64,000 nt of DNA from Lepisosteus oculatus (taxonomy: Eukaryota > Chordata > Actinopteri > Semionotiformes > Lepisosteidae). A model generated the notes under the pieces. That model was given only the letters and a program-made list of their open reading frames with translations. It did no database searches and was not told where the DNA came from. Positions 1 through 9,569 of this stretch are shown here, one piece after another. Position 1 is the first letter of the stretch. Each line of letters starts with the position of its first letter. The translations under genes were made by a program, and so were the position numbers. The DNA is taken from positions 643,887 to 707,886 of the forward strand of contig NW_027168383.1 of the NCBI RefSeq assembly GCF_040954835.1. Direction: 5' to 3'.

Positions 1-2507
1 TCCCCTGCGGCCGGACACTTCCCGCCCCCCAAAGAAAAGAGCGCCAATCAGACGGCCGGAGACCGAGGACTCGCGGAGCAGACGGCCACAATCACCATTA
101 CAAGAGCGATTGCGAACGTGCTTGTTTTCTCTCTTTGACCAGCCCAGCTGCCCGCCACCCGAAAGCAGGAAATCACAAAAATTGCAGGGAACTCATTCGT
201 GCTCCTCTCCACGGAAATCTTTAATAAAAGGCGAAAGAGTTGTACGAGATGAAGAGAAACCAGAGTGCATGGCTGCACAGCTGCAGGAGCCCAGGCCGCC
301 TTCAAGGCCTCTGCCCTGCCGGTCGTGGTTGGCAATACACCTGGCCTTACAAACGAGCCAGTGGGGCCCGTTCAGCTCCGGGCTCATCGCCTGCGGCTCA
401 CGGTTTGCGAGCGTGCCCAATCCGTGCGATAACTCGGAAAACACCCGGCCACACTGTGCCGGAAACGACGCACTCTGGGAAGCCGCTATGCAGGCAAGGT
501 CCCAAGATCCCCTGCGGCCGGACACTTCCCGCCCCCCAAAGAAAAGAGCGCCAATCAGACGGCCGGAGACCGAGGACTCGCGGAGCAGACGGCAACAATC
601 ACCATTACAAGAGCGATTGCGAACGTGCTTGTTTTCTCTCTTTGACCAACCCAGCTGCGCCCCACCCGAAGGCAGAGAAGCACAAAAATTGCATGGAACT
701 CATTCATGCGCCTCTCCACGGAAATCTTTAGTAAAAGGCGAAAGATTCGTATGAGATGAAGAAAAACCAGAGTGCGTGGCTGCACAGCTCCAGGAGCCCA
801 GGCCGCCTTCAAAGCCTCTGTGCTGCCGGTCATGGTTGGCAATGCACCTGGCCTTACAAACTAGCCAGTGGGGCCCGTTCAGCTCCGGGCTCATCGCCTG
901 CGGCTCTCAGCTTGCGGCCGTGCCCAATCCGTGCGATAAGTCGGAAAACACCCAGCCACACTGTGCCGGAAACGACGCACTCTGGGAAGCCGCTATGAAA
1001 AGCGAAGTCCCAAGATCCCCTGCGGCCGGACACTTCCCGCCCCCCAAAGAAAAGAGCGCCAATCAGACGACCGGAGACCGAGGACTCGCGGAGCAGACGG
1101 CCACAATCACCATTACAAGAGCGATTGCGAACGTGCTTGTTTTCTCTCTTTGACCAGCCCAGCTGCCCGCCACCCGAAAGCAGGGAAGCACAAATATTGC
1201 ATGGAACTCATTCATGCTTCTCTCCGCGGGAATCTTTAGTAAAAGGCGAAAGATTTGTACGAAATGAAGAGAAACCAGAGTGCGTGGCTGCACAGCTGCA
1301 GGAGCCCAGTCCGCCTTCAAAGCCTCTGCGCTGCCGGTCGTGGTTTGCAATGCACCTGGCCTTACAAACGAGCCAGTGGGGCCCGTTCAGCTCCGGGCTC
1401 ATCGCCTGCGGCTCACGGCTTGCGAGCGTGCCCAATCCGTGCGATAACTCGGAAAACACCCGGCCACACTGTGCCGGAAACGACGCACTCTGGGAAGCTG
1501 CTATGCAAAGCGAGGTCCCAAGATCCCCTGCGGCCGGACACTTCCCTCCCCCCAAAGAAAAGAGCGCCAATCAGACGGCCGGAGACCGAGGACTCGCGGA
1601 GCAGACTGCCACAATCGCCATAACAAGACCGATTGCGAGCGTTTTTGTTTTCTCTCTTTGACCAGCCAGGCTGCGCCCCACCCGAAGGCAGGGAAGCACA
1701 AAAATTGCATGGAACTCATTCATGCTCCTCTCCACGGAAATCTTTAGTAAAAGGCGAAAGATTTGTACGAGATGAAGAGAAACCAGAGTGCGTGGCTGCA
1801 CAGCTGCAGGAGCCCAGGCCGCCTTCAAAGCCTCTGCGCTGCCGGTCATGGTTGGCAATACACCTGGCCTTACAAACGAGCCAGTGGGGCCCGTTCAGCT
1901 CCGGGCTCATCGCCTGCGGCTCTCAGCTTGCGGCCGTGCCCAATCCGTGCGATAAGTCGGAAAACACCCAGCCACACTGTGCCGGAAACGACGCACTCTG
2001 GGAAGCCGCTATGCAAAGCGAGGTCCCAAGATCCCCTGCGGCTGGACACTTCCCGCCCCCCAAAGAAAAGAGCGCCAATCAGACAGCCGGAGACCGAGGA
2101 CTCGCGGAGCAGACGGCCACAATTGCCATAACAAGAGTGATTGCGAACGTTTTTGTTTTCTCTCTTTGACCAGCCAGGCTGCGCCCCACCCGAAGGCAGG
2201 GAAGCACAAAAATTGCATGGAACTTATTCATGCTCCTCTCCACGGAAATCTTTAATAAAAGGCGAAAGATTTGTACGAGATGAAGAGAAACCAGAGTGCG
2301 TGGCTGCACAGCTGCAGGAGCCCAGACCGCCTTCAAAGCCTCTGCGCTGCCGGTCGTGGTTGGCAATGCACCTGGCCTTACAAACTAGCCAGTGGGGCCT
2401 GTTCAGCCCCGGGCTCATCGCCTGCGGCTCTCGGCTTGTGGGCGTGCCCAATTCGTGCGATAACTCGGAAAACACCCGGCCACACTGTGTCGGAAACAAC
2501 GCACTGT
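1..2507. repeat. Tandem array of a 508-bp GC-rich unit, about 4.9 copies
   Basis: The string beginning tcccctgcggccgg recurs at 1, 508, 1016, 1524 and 2032, giving periods of 507-508 bp. The last copy stops near 2506, and the array runs off the left edge of the window. Each unit contains a CCAAT-type box (gccaatcag) and, about 180 bp further on, an A/T-rich TATA-like stretch (tttaataaaagg or tttagtaaaagg). Several reading frames stay open for 95-178 codons. Since 508 is not a multiple of three, no frame can run through the array. I see no tRNA, 5S rRNA or snRNA in the unit. It is best described as a satellite or macrosatellite of unknown function. Confidence 0.93.
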
Positions 2508-2635
2508 AAGGCACCTTGAAGCGTGCACCCCCAACATTCTTCTTTGCACATCTGTGAAAGGTAAACTCTTGAGCAAACTCTGAACCAGCTCTAAGGAAAC
2601 TAATCCGATTAGACGTTACTTTGACTCATCCTTTA
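2508..2635 (-). repeat. Inverted fragment of the tRNA-Ser upstream flank module
   Basis: This stretch is the reverse complement of 13010-13130 and 55025-55150, the distal part of the flank that lies 5' of tRNA-Ser copies. It reappears in this same orientation at 39370-39490. The join with the 508-bp array falls at a shared ctgtaaggcacc, so the breakpoint has microhomology. No gene is present. Confidence 0.75.
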
Positions 2636-3040
2636 AGGGACCCTTGATAATTGGAGAAATCAATGATTTCGAATGAATTCTGTATGCGTCAAAAGACAGC
2701 TATACACAGAAAACATGCAGGACACTGCTCATGATGTTTCCCGAGCCGAAACACAGTGCGTTTTTCCAAGCCATCTGACAAAGCCCGCCCACTGAAAACT
2801 GCAGCAGATCGTGTAAAGACGTTCAACTTTGTAACTACTGCACGCACAGGAAGCAGAATAAATTCCTCTTTTCAAACTGTCAAAGGTTTGCTTTGCGAAC
2901 GCTGCAGGACATCGCAAAATCTCTTTTGAACGGGGACAAACGATTTCTTATGGGGCGCAGTAAGTACAGACGTTTAAAAAGCTCCACTCATGCCGACGAT
3001 GCAGCATGAAGAAGCGCAACCTAACGTTTGACAGACAAAA
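2636..3040. repeat. Dispersed repeat module M, copy 1
   Basis: The module starts near 'ttgataattggagaaatc' and reaches 'cctaacgtttg'. Near-identical copies lie at 39490-39890 and 60890-61290, and an internal part recurs at 4378-4703. A 62-codon minus-strand frame is open in all copies, but the copies are too alike for that to argue for coding. No RNA gene or known element is recognised in it. Confidence 0.75.
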
Positions 3041-3334
3041 GCCGGGCGCCGCTACGAGCAATATGAAATCAAACTGACAGCACACGGCGTTTCGCGCTGA
3101 CTCAAAAGTGATCTCGACAGACGCTGTTCTCTGCATAACACTGAAAGAGCTAAAGAGCGTTTCTGTTGAGACGTAACCCAGTGGGCAAAAGACGTATAAT
3201 ATACGTCTATTAAACGCATACCTTAGACGTCTAAATGTGGTCTGCAATTCGTCTAGAATGAAATTCTAATATACGTCTATTGTTATACGTCAATTATACG
3301 TCTATGATTAGATGTTCATTATACGTAAATGGTT

Positions 3335-3596
3335 GGAGTTCTATTATACGGATAAATTTAGAGGACTATTATACATATATGGTAGGAGTTCCGGATAACT
3401 TTAGAGGACTATTCTACGTATATGGTTGGAGGTCTATTATACGGATAACTTTAGAGGTCTATTATACGTATATGGGTAGAGGTCTATTATACGGATAACT
3501 TTAGAGGTCTATTATATGTATATGGTTAGAGGTCTATTATACGGATAACTTTAGAGGTCTATTATACGTATATGGGTAGAGGTCTATTATACATCA
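3335..3596. repeat. Tandem 25-bp monomers arranged as a 50-bp dimer
   Basis: Two related 25-bp monomers alternate: ggtctattatacg followed by gataactttaga, and ggtctattatacg followed by tatatgggtaga. The best copies are at 3430-3596, and earlier ones (3335-3430) are more diverged. The array lies inside the inverted-repeat element, close to its left end. Confidence 0.85.
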
Positions 3597-3599
3597 AAG

Positions 3600-4377
3600 T
3601 TAGGTTTTACAGGTGTAGAAACTAGTAAATCAACCCAATGATTTGGTTTAGAAATTTATTCTGAAAATACACATTCACACCTGAAAAATATGTATTTCAA
3701 ATTATACATTGTATACAATCAATCAACAATCAACATATGGGCAATAATCATAAAAAACACAACTAGTCTTAAACTTCAGCTACAAATTCTGGTAATATGG
3801 CAATATACAGTATAGTAACGGCAAACACAAACTAATTACATTAACACACTAACTCAAAACCACATTTTGATTCAAATATACATTTTAAAATGTACAACTT
3901 CTATATTTCCAAGAAAAAAAATATTACAATGGAAGTTAAGACGATTTTTGTCCACTATTTGCAAACCCTGTGTAATTGTCCTAACAGTTAGAACCAAAAA
4001 CCTAGTATTTTCAGTGTCCAGATCTCCTGGCCCCCTGCCTTGCATATGCATTCTTCAAGTAACACATTGCGTGCTCCTTTATTTCTTTTTCTGCTGATTT
4101 AGGGCGGGACTTCAGCACCGCAGCTAGGAGAAAATTATATAATATTACTTCCCAAATTAATGATGATTAATATCTTCTTTAGTATAATCTAAAAAATGAA
4201 CGGTTTACTAAGCTCAAAGCTGAAATAAATGTATAAAATTTGGCTTGCATCATAGAAGTTGAGCAATAAAGTCTGTCCTAATTAAAGAGTACCCAAAGTT
4301 TGAAAGTACAACATAGAATAAGAATAGAGAAACGGCAAAACGATTTAGTGTCATCTTCCCCATTCACACCATTCCCC
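3600..4377. other. AT-rich interior of the inverted-repeat element, no gene seen
   Basis: I find no long reading frame with recognisable protein similarity, no tRNA-like fold and no repeat shared with other parts of the window. A 76-codon frame at 3867-4097 has low-complexity composition and is not supported. Confidence 0.5.
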
Positions 4378-4703
4378 ATTTCGAATGAATTCTGTATGCG
4401 TTAAAAGACAGCTATACACAGAAAACATGCAGGACACTGCTCACGATGTTTGCCGAGCCGAAACACAGTGCGTTTTTCCAAGCCATTTGACAACGCCCGC
4501 CCACTGAAAACTGCAGCAGATCGTGTAAAGACGTTCAACTTTGTAACTACTGCACGCACAGGAAGCAGAATAAATTCCTCTTTTCAAACTGTCAAAGGTT
4601 TGCTTTGCGAACGCTGCAGGACATCGCACAACCTCTTTTGAACGGGGACAAACGATTTCTTATGGGGCGCAGTAAGTACAGACGTTTAAAAAGCTCCACT
4701 ATT
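4378..4703. repeat. Second copy of module M inside the transposon
   Basis: From 'tttcgaatgaattctgtatgcg' to 'gtttaaaaagctccac' this is almost identical to 2663-2990, which lies about 190 bp outside the left end of the same element. The copy differs at only a few positions. It was probably captured by the element or moved in by gene conversion. Confidence 0.8.
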
Positions 4704-5194
4704 TTTATGTGCCATTTTTTGCTTATTCACTTACTATTTTAATCAAAATAATATTAAGAAAGATCTGTATGTATTCAGATAGTATTATTATTGTTCATAC
4801 TTACTCGTCAAAAGAGGATTGCTGAGATATTTGCGGATATACTTCTACGTTTGAAAAACGTGTCCAAAATGGTGACCAACGAATACTAGCAATGCATTGT
4901 GGTATATAACCGGAAAATATGCTGGGTTCGATATTTTCTCAACGTATGCGTTTATTAATGTTGTCGATATTATGGTTGAAATTTAACATTGATAATACAT
5001 CGTGGCTATGTGCCCCCTGCTATGAGCTGATGTGCAATTTTAACGCATGCAGTTAGTAAGGATCGGTCACTGTTGTATGGTATTATATACAGTATAATGA
5101 CATTATGGAATAGGATGGGGACAGGCCTGGCATCACGGGGGGAGGGAGGAATGTCGCCCCTTCAGTTTTGGGCAAAAAGATGTACCTAACTTAC

Positions 5195-5343
5195 CTAGGA
5201 GTATACGGCACTCTGCACAGTGTACGAAGTAATTTTCGCAGTAATTAATTTATTATATTTACTATATTTATTATACACGTGTAAATTAATTACTGCGAAA
5301 ATAATTTACTTCGTACACTGTGCAGAGTGCCGTATACTCCTAG
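5195..5343. repeat. 149-bp near-perfect inverted repeat
   Basis: The left arm (about 5195-5253, starting ctaggagtatacgg) is matched by the right arm (about 5283-5343, ending ccgtatactcctag), with an AT-rich spacer of about 30 bp. A transcript would fold into a long hairpin. It lies in the right half of the inverted-repeat element. Confidence 0.85.
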
Positions 5344-5544
5344 TTGCGGCACACACGATACATACAGTAAAAAGCCTCAGGCACTGTGTTAGATGTGTTT
5401 TCGACGTTATATATGCGTTTATTAATGTCGTCGATTTTACGGTTGCAATTCGACTTTGATTATACGTCGAGGCGACGTATATATACGTATAGCCGTATTT
5501 TCGCCGTGAATATACGTATATTCGACGAATCAGTGCCCACTGGG

Positions 5545-6060
5545 TAAACTCTTCAGCAAACTCTGAACCAGCTCTAAGGAAACTAATCCGATTAGACGTT
5601 ACTTTGACTCATCTTTTTACGCTAGGGTTAGGGTTAGCATTCCCACGCTACTTAGACACTTTGTTTACGCTCAGTGCTTGATTTTGGGAACTTCAGGACG
5701 AGTGGGAATTTTCTCCTATCTGTCAATTCTGTTTTGTTTTGGAGACTCTTGGCTGCCTATGTTGTACAGTGCAGCGTGAAGGAAACATTTTCCAAAACTG
5801 TGTCAGCTCAAAAGTTGTAAGAAAACCTCTCCAGCTGCTTTAACTCTCTTCATTTTTGTCATTTAATGTGACACTCGATGTATAACTGGAGCCTCACATA
5901 TGCAAATGGTGAGGCTCCAGTTCGACACCCAGTTCAATACCACTTTACAGTAAATGACAAAAGCATGGCAGACTGTGCCGGACCGGCAGATTACTTCCGC
6001 TTATTTTTACCATATTAAACAATGGAAATCCAACCACTTGCATTTGTGACACTTGATTTT
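5545..6060 (-). repeat. Inverted copy of the tRNA-Ser downstream/flank module
   Basis: This is the reverse complement of 12500-13020 and 54540-55070, including the octamer hairpin and the short gggttaggg motif. The order of pieces after it (Ile-like tRNA, then SINE) is likewise inverted relative to 14790-15360. No protein gene is apparent. Confidence 0.75.
5884..5922. promoter_or_regulatory. Octamer ATGCAAAT in the loop of a 14-bp inverted repeat, copy 1
   Basis: The arms aactggagcctcac (5884-5897) and gtgaggctccagtt (5909-5922) are perfect complements around an 11-bp spacer that contains ATGCAAAT (5900-5907). That is the exact Oct-factor site used in snRNA-type enhancers. No proximal sequence element or snRNA body was found next to it, so a promoter role is only inferred. 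Confidence 0.55.
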
Positions 6061-6211
6061 GGCTGCACCTAAGACACTCTTAAATCTTCAAACACATTTC
6101 TCTTCTCCCGCAACACTCTTGTCTGTCGGCGCTATGTGGCAGCGTTGCATGACAACCCATCTCACCACGGAAAGGAACCTAACAGCTTTGGTAAGAGAGG
6201 AGAAAAGGACC

Positions 6212-6285
6212 TGGCCCGTACGCGGCTCAAACCCGCAACCTTGGCGTTACTAGCACCACCATCTAACCAACTGAGCTAACCGACC
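6212..6285 (-). tRNA. tRNA-Ile body with AGT anticodon
   Basis: The reverse strand gives a 74-nt tRNA with A box TTAGCTCAGTTGG and a B-box region gggtttgagcc, clearly the sister of the Ile(AAT) genes at 15285 and 56607. The anticodon loop is ctAGTaa where the sisters have ctAATaa, so it would read threonine codons. The D-arm also differs (agatgg for agagcg). A TTTT terminator follows directly on the minus strand (ggtccttttctcc). It may be a pseudogene or an identity-switched gene. Confidence 0.8.
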
Positions 6286-6489
6286 TCACAACAGTGGTCC
6301 TCTCTGTGCTGCAAAAAATCAAGCTCAGGGAATTTCTTTTGTCCTTTGAATAGAAAGCCGTGTAATTCAGTGTACGGGCTTTCTCGTGCAGTTTCATAGT
6401 TCTTGTAACCCAAATCCTACACTGGCCTGAAGTGCCCCCCCATTTCACAGCATTTTTCAGCTGATTTAAAATGTACCTAAAGGAGAAGC

Positions 6490-6768
6490 ATTATTGAAGA
6501 CCATCAATTACCAAGAGCTTTTGTCAAAGGTTTTGGTGGTCATTTTTAATGACCACAGAGCACTATGACCTCGGTTTTACATCTCATCCAAAAGACAGCG
6601 CCCTTTTTCCAACACAGCTTCTCCGTCACTATATTGGGACATTGGGACCCGTACAGACCTCAGAGTGAGCGCCCATTAACACCACTTCCATCTGGAAGCT
6701 TTGTTTTTCCCTGTAGCTCACCCTCATCCTGGTACTGACCTGGCTCACACCTGCTTAGCTTCAGTGGG
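6490..6768 (-). repeat. SINE with 5S-rRNA-like head, minus strand
   Basis: On the minus strand it begins actgaagctaagcaggtg and continues with a stretch matching ggtcagtacctggatg, which resembles the internal promoter region of 5S rRNA (aagctaagcagg, ggttagtacttggatggg). The body carries the fish SINE3-like block around aatgcccc and aaaaccgaggtc. It is older than the copies at 14791 and 56112, with more differences. The LTR begins 35 bp to its right. Confidence 0.75.
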
Positions 6769-6803
6769 TTTTCAGTTGCGAGTTGCAAAAGTTGGGATAC
6801 AAG

Positions 6804-8183
6804 TGTAGCGGCAATGCTTGTTAATAAGACAGAATTAAGCGTTGGTATGCTGTCCTAAATGAAGCCCCATCTCACCCCCCATCTCTGTGGTGCAGCCACA
6901 GAGAAAGTATTCATGCAGACTGATTTAAGTTGTTTTCTTTTGATAGGGAACAGCTCCCAGACAGGGATGCACTTAGCTAAGCCTGGCTATCATGATCAAT
7001 GGTCATCCATTGGCGCCTATCTGTCTAGGGAGTGCTGAATGGACATCTGGACTGCATTCTTAAGTGTCAAGAGTAAGTGACTTATATCTCACCTTGACCA
7101 ACCAATCAGGGACTGGCAGGGCGTGGTAATACCACGTGGGTCTCCAATGCCCGCCAAACTCTCAACCAATCAGCACACATCTGTGTCTTGGTCAAAAAGG
7201 GAGCGCAAGCTCAGATCGGGGCTCTCCTTGGCCATTTTCGCGCATCCTCAGAGACAATCACGTGACAACTGCTGTTGTCTGCATAGGGACTTGGACTTTG
7301 TTCTAAGCGCGAGGCCAAGCATCCCGTACGTACTCAGAATTCTACTAACGTGAATGCTCCGTTTGATCAACGGCAGCCTACAGTTGGACCCTCGTCGACA
7401 ACCTGAATAGCTTATTCAGAAGCAGCGCTGGACCGGGAACGAACCAGTTTCTTCCCAGGCAAAAGAGTGACTTGTGAGGACTCGCGGTCACACTCTGTGC
7501 ATAGAGACTTTCTACTAGCCAGCCGGACTGCTGGTAGATCCCCTCGGAGCAACGACTGCCCTGCGCGCCGCAGTCAGATTCCTCCGCCCGTCCTACTCCG
7601 AGCTGCACCTTGACTGGTTGGCTGGTAGCCAGAGGACGCCGACACAACGCCCATTGGACAACCGCTGGAACAGAGGCTGCAACAGAGCTTGTCAGCTGGT
7701 TTGGTGTTCGTGCCGGGAAATTCCAAATCCATACACAGTGGATAAGTTAACCCCATGTTCTACATTGCGTCTCGAGAATTCAATTGTACCTCAACACAAG
7801 TTGTTATCAATTTAATTCATGAGTAATGTATTTACTTCCGAGTTTAGAGTAACAATGGGTAATAACACTGATTAGCGATTTGGTAACCGAACGATATATA
7901 TTGACATATATTCTCTGTTGTGTATCTCTTTGTGTTTGCATCTCTTCGAGATTATATATCTTGTATATTGATAACCCTCACAGTAAGGTCTGCCGCTCGT
8001 ATCCAGGCAGACTAGTATATGTTTGGTGCACAATTTATATTAATAAATGTATCTCGTGTATTGAACCCGTGTGTGTGCGTTGTTAGTTGTTCTGGCGATT
8101 GATTTTCTAAAAGCCCCAACGAACAACCTCGTGATTACTGCTACAATTAATAAGTGTCTCAGTAAACCCATCAAACCACTACA
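6804..8183 (+). repeat. 5' LTR of the LTR element
   Basis: The LTR is about 1380 bp and is bounded by TGTAG and CTACA, the short inverted ends expected of an LTR. It contains an AATAAA polyadenylation signal at 8042. Its boundaries are confirmed by the solo LTR at 22263-23746, which has the same termini in the opposite orientation. It sits within an inverted tRNA/SINE module. Confidence 0.85.
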
Positions 8184-8188
8184 TTTAA

Positions 8189-8206
8189 TGGCGTCCCTGG
8201 GTGGGC
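8189..8206 (+). promoter_or_regulatory. Primer-binding site matching tRNA-Asn
   Basis: The sequence tggcgtccctgggtgggc starts 5 bp after the LTR. It is the exact reverse complement of the 18 nt at the 3' end of mature tRNA-Asn (gcccacccagggacg plus CCA). The tRNA-Asn genes at 24576, 29078 and 33581 in this window have that same 3' end. Confidence 0.9.
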
Positions 8207-8456
8207 GAGTTTAGAATGAAATGAGACTCAATCGCACAGAATAACTGATGTTGCTGTGAGTTCAAGTTCAGCACAGCACCGTGGCTTTTATACGCGAATA
8301 CCGGGTGTGCTGATAACTGCGTAAAGAAATCCCCCTGTTTTCTAGCGTTTAGTGTAACGTGTGCTGATTGGAAATCCATCTGCTCGGGTGTTTAGATTCC
8401 ATACTGTATTTTGGTAAAAGGAAAAAAAGTAATACTCTTAAAGTTTCTCTGACGTA

Positions 8457-9530
8457 ATGACAATGGCTGCTAAAATGTCTGAAGTGGAGTCGCTTATAAG
8501 TACTATTTCTAGCGACGACAATCCTGGTTACTGGAGCGGTATCGAAAAGTTGAACTTTGATGATATTGAGAAGCTGCAAGTAGATTTAGTAGCTAAGGTA
8601 GCGAACCAGCTTAACACAGGAGGGTCTGTGAACGCAGTTCAGGTCCTATCTAGTTTCGCCTTAAATCTAGCTAAACAGCTGGAACTGTCTTTGTCCGAGC
8701 TGACAAAGTTTCAAACGCTTCAGGGAAAGCTAGAAAGATATAAGGCGGAGCGAGTTGAGTTGTTGGATATAATCAGAGAAAAGAGAGTGAAAAGTGAGGA
8801 AAGTGAAGACAGACTCAGGGAAGTTTTAGGTAAATTAGATGACCTGTCTGCTAGAGAAACTGCGGCTGAGGTAGCTAGGAGAGACCTAGAAGCGAGCTTG
8901 AAAGAAAAAGAAAAAGAAATTGAGAGTTTAAATGAGCTCAGCCAGGAAAGGCAAAAGGAGTTAGATGCTGCCGTACTGGAAGCAAAACAGGCTAGATCCC
9001 ACTTACATGCCAGCCCACCTAGCAGCCCGGAGCGCTCACCCAGGAGGTTTCTCCCGGCCAGGGTCTGTGGTCGGATCGGCATGGGGGAGATCGCCGAGTC
9101 CTGCGCGAGACGCAAGGGCGATTCAATTCAGGCATAGACCCCCTGCTCCTGATCACGGCCGTCTCCCTGCCCACGGAGAAACTGTAAAAATTAACCTCCA
9201 CTCCCTGAGGCAGTTAGCCAAAGATGTAGAAAGGTTTGACCCGACAGTGTCAGGGAATAATGTGGAGACCTACATTGATGAGCTGAGATATACTTTGCAG
9301 TTTATGCCCGAAGCGTCTGAACAGGAAAAGGCTATGTTAGTAAGGAAAACTACCAGCCGAGCGGTCCACGAGTGGATGTCTAGACAAGGACCTGAGGTCT
9401 GTAATAGCTTTGAGGAGCTGTGTCAGGCAATGATCGGAGAATTTTCGGCTTTTATAGATCCCATATCTGCCGTGGCCACAGCGCACCATATTAAGCACGA
9501 AAAAGCTGAAGCCCCTCGCGACTATTACCC
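8457..9530 (+). pseudogene. gag: gag-like region of the LTR element (fossil)
   Basis: The predicted product begins MTMAAKMSEVESL and has a long charged coiled-coil stretch rich in Glu, Lys and Leu. A Pro/Ser/Arg-rich linker follows, then a capsid-like helical region around [15 protein letters not shown] and [14 protein letters not shown]. This order (coiled coil, linker, capsid) is what Gag polyproteins of LTR elements show. The region is broken and ends before any zinc knuckle or protease. No host gene is implied. Confidence 0.7.
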
Positions 9531-9569
9531 CTATTATATAATATTTTACTATTATATAACTTGTAAAAT

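Larger units (their letters stand above)
3177..5544. mobile_element. 2.37-kb element with terminal inverted repeats and TAA target duplication
   Basis: The left end reads cccagtgggca (3177-3187) and the right end reads tgcccactggg (5534-5544), a perfect 11-bp inverted repeat. The element is flanked by taa on both sides (3174-3176 and 5545-5547). Removing it restores 'gacgtaaactcttcagcaa', which resembles 'ggtaaactcttgagcaa' in related modules at 2560 and 39420. Both subterminal regions are rich in gacgtata-type motifs. No transposase is seen, so it is a non-autonomous DNA transposon. A 3-bp TAA duplication would suit a PIF/Harbinger-type insertion, but the termini do not let me assign a superfamily. 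Confidence 0.78.
6804..9530 (+). mobile_element. LTR element (endogenous retrovirus or Gypsy-like), 5' part only, broken
   Basis: The parts in order are a 5' LTR (6804-8183), a primer-binding site for tRNA-Asn (8189-8206) and a gag-like region (8457 to about 9530). No pol, env or 3' LTR is found in the window, and the element ends where the segmental duplication shared with 51210 begins (about 9570). The coding part carries several breaks. The related solo LTR at 22263-23746 differs from this LTR by many substitutions and an ~85-bp length difference near one end, so the family is not very young here. The family stays uncertain: the 4-bp target duplication of the solo copy would suit an ERV as well as some Gypsy elements. 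Confidence 0.85.

Noticed and set aside
110-2509. Open frames of 95-214 codons on both strands in the 508-bp array
   Set aside because: Several frames on both strands are open in the same GC-rich unit, the unit length is not a multiple of three, and no product resembles a known protein.
2729-2917. 62-codon minus-strand frame repeated at 4441, 39589 and 60979
   Set aside because: The copies are nearly identical DNA, so a shared open frame is expected by descent. No start context, splice sites or similarity support it.
3335-3596. CRISPR-like direct repeats
   Set aside because: The units are contiguous 25-bp monomers without unique spacers, in vertebrate-type DNA.
5625-5640. Telomere-like gggttaggg
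   Set aside because: There are only about two repeats, present as well in the inverted modules at 12955 and 54980; too short for an interstitial telomere.
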